Shown here: piece by piece, positions 5,865 to 10,040 of the stretch
Numbering within the stretch: the first letter of the stretch is position 1
Layout of the letters: each line of letters begins with the position of its first letter
DNA from: Candidatus Zixiibacteriota bacterium
GTDB lineage: Bacteria > Zixibacteria > MSB-5A5 > GN15 > FEB-12
Assembly: GCA_018816665.1 (NCBI GenBank)
Contig: JAHIVM010000192.1
Span: 1 to 10,040 of the forward strand
Direction: 5' to 3'
DNA length: 10,040 bases
Program-made: the position numbers and the translations under genes
Notes under the pieces: generated by a model
Seen by the model: only the letters and a program-made list of their open reading frames with translations
Told to the model about the DNA's origin: nothing
The model's database searches: none

Positions 5865-7472
5865 TTACATCCGAAAGATGCCGTATTTCTGGTCGGGGAT
5901 CGGCGCGTTCAGCGACATGCAGATACCCAGGGCCAGTGCCTGCCGTGTTTCGGTCATCCCGATCATCCCGTCGTCCCAGAGACGTGCCCCGGAATAATAC
6001 GGCGTGGATTCGTTTTCGTATTTCTCCAGCACGGGCTGGCGAATCTCAGCAATTTCTTTTTCGGAAAGCTTGCCGCCCTGCTTTTCGAGCTGGCGGATCT
6101 TAACGGTCGCCAGCACATCGGCCGCCTGCTCGCCGCCCATGACGCAGATCTTGGAATTGGGCCACATCCACATGAGGCGCGGGAAATACCCCCGGCCGCA
6201 CATGGCATAGTTACCCGCTCCGTAGGAACCGCCCACGACCACCGTGAACTTGGGAACATCGGCATTGGCCACGGCGTGCACCATCTTGGCGCCGTCGCGC
6301 GCGATGCCGCCCGATTCATACTGACGGCCCACAATGAAGCCGGCAATGTTCTGCAGGAATATCAGCGGAATCTTGCGCTCGGTACACAGCTCAATGAAGT
6401 GAGCACCTTTGAGCGACGACTCTGAAAACAGGACGCCGTTATTGCCGATGATACCTACGGGCATTCCCATGATGCGGGCAAAGCCGGTCACCAGCGTGGT
6501 ACCGTACAGTTCTTTGAATTCGTGGAACCGGGAACCGTCGACAATGCGCGCGATAACCTCACGGACATCAAACGGTTTACGGATATCGTTGGAGACAACA
6601 CCGTAGAGTTCCTCGGGATCGTAGTACGGGTCCTCCGAGGCGGACAAATCCAGAGGGAAGCGCTTTGACGGTCCCAGGTTTTCGATCACGTTGCGGGCCA
6701 TCTGCAGGGCGTGAGCATCGTTCTGTGCGTAGTGATCCGAAACACCGGATACCCGGCAGTGGACATCGGCCCCGCCCAGATCCTCGGCGCTTACCACTTC
6801 ACCGGTGGCGGCTTTGACCAGCGGCGGACCTCCGATAAAAATCGTCCCCTGCTTGCGCACCTGGATGGTCTCATCGGACATGGCCGGCAAATACGCGCCA
6901 CCGGCGGTGCAGGAACCCATCACGACCGATATCTGGGCGATGCCCTTGGCCGACATGCGCGCCTCGTTGTAGAAAATCCGCCCGAAGTGATCTTTGTCGG
7001 GGAATGTCCCCTGTTGCAGCGGCAGGAAAATGCCACCCGAATCCACAAGATAGACGCACGGCAGGTGGTTGGTTTCGGCGATTGCCTGAGCTCGGGCATG
7101 TTTCAGGATCGTCATGGGATAATACGTGCCGCCTTTGACAGTGGCATCGTTTACGACAACCATGACTTCGCGACCGTGGACCACGCCTATGCCGGTGATG
7201 ATTCCCGCCGCGGGGGCGTCGTTGTCGTACATGTCGTACGCCGCCAGCGGGCTGAGTTCCAGAAACGGAGTGTTGCGATCAAGCAGCTTTGCCAGGCGAT
7301 CGCGCGGCAGGAGTTTGCCGCGATCCACATGACGTTGCCGTGATTTCTCCGGACCGCCCAGTTTCACAGTATCCAGGCGCTGCTTGAACACGGCGTGCTG
7401 CTCACGGTTGGCCTGATCATTTTGTCTGAATTGCTCGGACTTGGTGTCCACTTTGGTCTCAATACGAAACAT
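5865..7472 (-). CDS. liuB: Methylcrotonyl-CoA carboxylase-type carboxyltransferase beta subunit
   Basis: A carboxyltransferase subunit of 535 aa, the typical MCC beta length. It transfers CO2 from carboxybiotin to the gamma-carbon of a 3-methyl-2-enoyl-CoA. N-terminal half: [15 protein letters not shown] (51-65), [14 protein letters not shown] (108-121), [13 protein letters not shown] (141-153), [19 protein letters not shown] (157-175), the oxyanion loop GSCTAGGAY (186-194) and [12 protein letters not shown] (214-225). C-terminal half: [18 protein letters not shown] (372-382), [14 protein letters not shown] (414-427), [17 protein letters not shown] (435-451) and the C-terminal [16 protein letters not shown] plus [11 protein letters not shown] distinguish the MCC/geranyl-CoA carboxylase branch from propionyl-CoA carboxylases. 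The gene begins 3 nt after the AtuA-family stop, so it is translationally linked to it. Whether the substrate is methylcrotonyl-CoA or geranyl-CoA is not decided by what I can read. Confidence 0.93.
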   Translation of the reverse strand: MFRIETKVDTKSEQFRQNDQANREQHAVFKQRLDTVKLGGPEKSRQRHVDRGKLLPRDRLAKLLDRNTPFLELSPLAAYDMYDNDAPAAGIITGIGVVHGREVMVVVNDATVKGGTYYPMTILKHARAQAIAETNHLPCVYLVDSGGIFLPLQQGTFPDKDHFGRIFYNEARMSAKGIAQISVVMGSCTAGGAYLPAMSDETIQVRKQGTIFIGGPPLVKAATGEVVSAEDLGGADVHCRVSGVSDHYAQNDAHALQMARNVIENLGPSKRFPLDLSASEDPYYDPEELYGVVSNDIRKPFDVREVIARIVDGSRFHEFKELYGTTLVTGFARIMGMPVGIIGNNGVLFSESSLKGAHFIELCTERKIPLIFLQNIAGFIVGRQYESGGIARDGAKMVHAVANADVPKFTVVVGGSYGAGNYAMCGRGYFPRLMWMWPNSKICVMGGEQAADVLATVKIRQLEKQGGKLSEKEIAEIRQPVLEKYENESTPYYSGARLWDDGMIGMTETRQALALGICMSLNAPIPDQKYGIFRM

Positions 7473-7475
7473 AAT

Positions 7476-9278
7476 CTACTTCTTCCCGGTCTTCTTCAAC
7501 AGAGTCGAAGGTACTCGAATCGGCATCTGCAGAAGAGCTTGAGCGAGTGTTTTGCCTTGTGGATCTATCATCAGGGAACGGGTCCCACCACTGTCGAGCG
7601 TCTGCTCGAGCAGGAAATTGAGAGCGTGAATATTGTCCAGCTCGTACCGTATGACCCTGCCGAACGTAATGCCCTTGAAGTGTTTCTTGACAACGGCCGG
7701 GGTCAAGTTATCCAATATCCATTCGTAAATCTCCGGCGTGCGAGCCAGGACGCCGATATTGCAGGTATCGCCCTTATCGCCCGAGCGGGCGTAACAGACA
7801 TCCTGCAACACCACCGTTTCCGTCTTCCCCGTGTACTTGACTCTCTTGCGAGGTTTGGCCTTTGCGCTGTCATCGGCGCGCGGCATTGTCTGTACCCGAA
7901 TGGGGAACGATATCTCGAAAAAGTCCTCTTCGTCTTTGGTCGTGATCGTCAGCACCTTGGCCGTGACCCGGCTGCGATGAATCAGGGCCGGCCAATACGC
8001 AATCACCTGTTTCGGACGCGGTCTCCCCTGCGCGGTAACGGCCATCCCGGCCGGTCCCGACAGAATCAAGGTTGAGAGCGCCTTGCCGAAATCGACAATC
8101 TTCTGGCGGTCATGATCGCGCACGCCAAACCGCAGCAAAATCTCATTGGATTCACATTGGGTGAGCGTCTTGGGCCAGATAGATCCCGTACCGACTTTCT
8201 CTGTGCGGGTGGACTCGTACTTGTGCTGGAGCTTTTTCCAGAATATCGAGGTGATGATTTCGGATTTCTCGGACACCCTGGGGCCACAGACAAGCACCTC
8301 ACCGGAGGCCTTCCAGCCGTCATCGTAGGACATGGACACCTTCAGATAATCCGGCTCCGGTTTGCCCGAAATGCCAAATACTTTCACCCGGTCTTTGCCG
8401 TCGGGCTTGATCTGAATCGTATCAAATCGAGCGATACCATCGGGCGAGATATAGTTGGCCGGGTCACCCATCTCGTACACCAGTTGCTCTTTGACCGTCT
8501 TTTCCGATACCAGGCCACCGGTGTTTTTGTGTTTGGTAACGACGAATTCGCCGGACGCCTCCATCTCGATTATCGGGTAGCCCATGTTGTGGAAGTTTTT
8601 GACTTCGTGCCAATCGGTGATATTGCCGCCCGTGGTCTGGCAGCCGCATTCGATAAGATGTCCGGCCACCACTCCGGCCGCCATTTTGTCCCAGTCATCC
8701 ATATCCCAGCCGAACTCGTGAATCATGGGGGCCAGGGTGATACCGGTATCGGTAACGCGCCCGGTGACCACAATGTGACAGCCGGCATCGAGCGCCTTAA
8801 CCACCGGCTCGGCGCCGAGATAGATGTTGGCCGAGGCGATCGAGGAACGGACGCCAAAAAAGTCCTCGCCGGTTTCCATATTGGTGAAGCGTTCGCCGGC
8901 GGCCGAAAGCTCATAAAGCTGGCCCACGATATCATCGCCGTACACCACGCCGACCTTGATTTCCAGCCCCATTGTGCGGGCCATCCGCACGATGGCTCGG
9001 CCCATGCCGATGGGATTGATCCCGCCGGCGTTGGATATTACTCGGACTCCCTTACGGACGATCAGGGGCAGGCATTCCTCCAGTTGATGGAGGAAATCAA
9101 CCGCGTAGCCGAGATCGGGTGATGCCTTGCGCTGTCGCTGGAGGATCGACATGGTGATTTCCGCCAGGAAATCCATGGTGATATAGTCGAGCGGTCCCCC
9201 GGTAAGCTGGCGTTTGAGCGCCGAGAGATCATCCCCCCAGTAGCCGCCAGCGTTGCCGATACGGATTTTTCTCTTCAA
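7476..9278 (-). CDS. AtuA-family protein (DUF1446 plus C-terminal AtuA-like domain), first gene of the operon
   Basis: Using TTG 9278, the protein is 600 aa. The N-terminal DUF1446/AtuA domain (about 1-460) contains RIGNAGGYWGDD (6-17), DYITMDFLAE (31-40), ISNAGGINPIGMG (81-93), VTGRVTDTG (171-179) and CGCQTTGGNITDW (211-223). A charged linker leads to a smaller AtuA-like domain (about 488-592) with ARSGDKGDTCNIGV at 497-510. The biochemical reaction is unestablished as far as I know. Family members accompany acyl-CoA carboxylases in acyclic terpene (atu) and branched-chain catabolic operons, so a role in handling those intermediates is inferred. Start choice: GAAGGA sits 9 nt before TTG 9278, and KRKIRIGNAG matches the usual family N-terminus. 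ATG at 9308 or 9329 would add 10 or 17 residues but has poor ribosome-binding sites. The GTG at 9368 lies inside the promoter and is unlikely. Confidence 0.88.
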   Translation of the reverse strand: MKRKIRIGNAGGYWGDDLSALKRQLTGGPLDYITMDFLAEITMSILQRQRKASPDLGYAVDFLHQLEECLPLIVRKGVRVISNAGGINPIGMGRAIVRMARTMGLEIKVGVVYGDDIVGQLYELSAAGERFTNMETGEDFFGVRSSIASANIYLGAEPVVKALDAGCHIVVTGRVTDTGITLAPMIHEFGWDMDDWDKMAAGVVAGHLIECGCQTTGGNITDWHEVKNFHNMGYPIIEMEASGEFVVTKHKNTGGLVSEKTVKEQLVYEMGDPANYISPDGIARFDTIQIKPDGKDRVKVFGISGKPEPDYLKVSMSYDDGWKASGEVLVCGPRVSEKSEIITSIFWKKLQHKYESTRTEKVGTGSIWPKTLTQCESNEILLRFGVRDHDRQKIVDFGKALSTLILSGPAGMAVTAQGRPRPKQVIAYWPALIHRSRVTAKVLTITTKDEEDFFEISFPIRVQTMPRADDSAKAKPRKRVKYTGKTETVVLQDVCYARSGDKGDTCNIGVLARTPEIYEWILDNLTPAVVKKHFKGITFGRVIRYELDNIHALNFLLEQTLDSGGTRSLMIDPQGKTLAQALLQMPIRVPSTLLKKTGKK

Positions 9279-9350
9279 ACTATGATATCCTTCGCGTGTG
9301 AAAGGCATCGGGGAGGCTGCATCGTCCATTTCCGCCGATCCGGTTGGGGG

Positions 9351-9379
9351 AATATACGCCAAGGTCACGGGTTTGTAAA
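9351..9379 (-). promoter_or_regulatory. Sigma70-type promoter of the AtuA/carboxylase operon
   Basis: On the minus strand, TTTACA (-35, 9379-9374) and TATATT (-10, 9356-9351) are separated by exactly 17 nt. The predicted start of transcription is near 9344, upstream of all plausible start codons (9329, 9308, 9278). No such promoter is evident in the short gaps within the operon, which supports a single five-gene transcript. Confidence 0.6.
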
Positions 9380-9415
9380 GCCCGCCCCCCCATTACCCTG
9401 AGCGCTTTTCGGGGC

Positions 9416-9444
9416 TTGCCGCCGGAGGGTCTCGGGCGTATCTT
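9416..9444 (+). promoter_or_regulatory. Candidate promoter for the divergent DUF523/DUF1722 gene
   Basis: TTGCCG (9416-9421) and TATCTT (9439-9444) are spaced by 17 nt. Predicted transcription start near 9451 is only about 6 nt before the ATG at 9457, so the mRNA would be nearly leaderless; no good Shine-Dalgarno precedes this ATG. It is back-to-back with the operon promoter. Confidence 0.4.
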
Positions 9445-9456
9445 GGGGCCGCCAAT

Positions 9457-10040
9457 ATGGGAACACACCTCGCACCAACTCGCTTTGTCAAACCGGTAGT
9501 GATACTAAGTCGCTGCCTGGGCAAGGATGTCTGCCGATACGACGGGCAACCACTGGGGAATGAGTTCGTCCGCGAGCTCAAGCGCTGGGTGAAGCTGATT
9601 CCCGTGTGCCCCGAGATGGAGATCGGCCTCGGGCTGCCGCGCGATAAGATCATCCTGGTGCAATCATCCGGCGGCCTCACGCTGCATCAGCCGGCCACAG
9701 GCCGAAAACTGACCCGGGCGATGACGGCCTTCACAAGGCAGTTTCTGGGATCGGTTGGCGATATCGACGGCTGTGTTCTAAAAAGCAAGTCGCCTTCCTG
9801 CGGATTGATGTCGACCAATGTTTTTGCCGACCCATCGGGCGAGGGTGAACCCGTGGGAACAGCGTCGGGCCTGTTTGCCTCCGGGGTGGCCGCGCAGTTC
9901 GGAGCCTTGCCCATCGCCGACGAACAACAGCTTGCGGATCTTCGCTTCCGAGAACGCTGGCTGGTGCGGTTGTTCACCCTGGCTGATTTCCGCGCCCTGG
10001 GGCTACGTCCTTCGCGAAAGCGTCTCGTTGCCTTTCATGA
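9457..10040 (+). CDS. DUF523/DUF1722 (YbgA/RudS-type) protein, 3'-truncated by window edge
   Basis: The frame from ATG 9457 is open to the window end, giving 194 visible residues. The DUF523 domain (about 12-160) shows ILSRCLGKDVCRYDG, IPVCPEMEIGLGLPRDKIILV and DGCVLKSKSPSCGL. Cys 20, 51 and 115 sit in the three conserved positions that bind a [4Fe-4S] cluster in characterised DUF523 thiouracil desulfidases (TudS/RudS). C26 and C106 are additional. From about residue 165 the text (LRFRERWLVRLFTLADFRALG...KRLVAFH) matches the beginning of DUF1722, so this is the two-domain YbgA/RudS form. The desulfidase activity is established for a few relatives only; its use here is inference. It is transcribed away from the carboxylase operon and has no visible functional tie to it. 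The start is uncertain because there is no good ribosome-binding site; GTG 9499 is an alternative. Confidence 0.85.
   Translation, partial: MGTHLAPTRFVKPVVILSRCLGKDVCRYDGQPLGNEFVRELKRWVKLIPVCPEMEIGLGLPRDKIILVQSSGGLTLHQPATGRKLTRAMTAFTRQFLGSVGDIDGCVLKSKSPSCGLMSTNVFADPSGEGEPVGTASGLFASGVAAQFGALPIADEQQLADLRFRERWLVRLFTLADFRALGLRPSRKRLVAFH

Noticed and set aside
8112..9122. 336-codon open frame on the plus strand
   Set aside because: It lies antisense within the AtuA-family gene, whose minus-strand product has clear family motifs throughout. The plus-strand translation is His/Gly/Val-rich low-information sequence, typical of an antisense shadow in GC-rich DNA.

Overview
The window looks like a chromosome segment from a Gram-negative, moderately GC-rich bacterium. 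Two secreted beta-barrel proteins imply an outer membrane, and a complete branched acyl-CoA carboxylation module implies heterotrophic catabolism of leucine/isovalerate or isoprenoid compounds. There is no rRNA or other taxonomic marker. An uncultured FCB-type lineage (for example Zixibacteria-like) is only a guess. I see no tRNA, rRNA, IS element, CRISPR array, phage gene or att site.

Layout. (1) Positions 1-1211, plus strand: the 3' part of a small outer-membrane beta-barrel gene, a strong intrinsic terminator at 546-576, then a second, complete small beta-barrel gene. (2) Positions 1280-2673, minus strand: a YitT-family membrane protein, preceded by a small STAS/SpoIIAA-like protein. The latter has a good sigma70-type promoter (2860-2888) and a leader of about 180 nt with two hairpins. 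(3) Positions 2994-9308, minus strand: a compact five-gene operon read leftward. Its order is AtuA-family protein, carboxyltransferase (methylcrotonyl-CoA carboxylase beta type), methylglutaconyl-CoA hydratase-like crotonase, biotin carboxylase, and biotin carboxyl carrier protein. A good promoter (9351-9379) drives it. (4) Position 9457 to the window end, plus strand: a divergent DUF523/DUF1722 (YbgA/RudS-type) Fe-S protein, cut by the window edge.

How the genes work together. The biotin carboxylase charges biotin on the carrier protein. The carboxyltransferase moves CO2 onto a beta-methyl enoyl-CoA (3-methylcrotonyl-CoA, or its terpenoid homologue geranyl-CoA). The crotonase hydrates the resulting glutaconyl-CoA, which leads to HMG-CoA or its isohexenyl analogue. 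The order AtuA-beta-hydratase-alpha recalls the Pseudomonas atu operon, while the hydratase and carboxyltransferase also fit the liu/leucine operon, so the substrate is not settled. The alpha subunit, one polypeptide of roughly 660 aa in the classical enzyme, is encoded here as two overlapping genes (506 + 165 aa).

The most useful second looks are the split alpha chain, the AtuA-family protein of unknown reaction at the head of the operon, the structured leader of the STAS-like gene, and the hairpin over the yitT ribosome-binding site. I do not see a clearly new defence, mobile or RNA system here.
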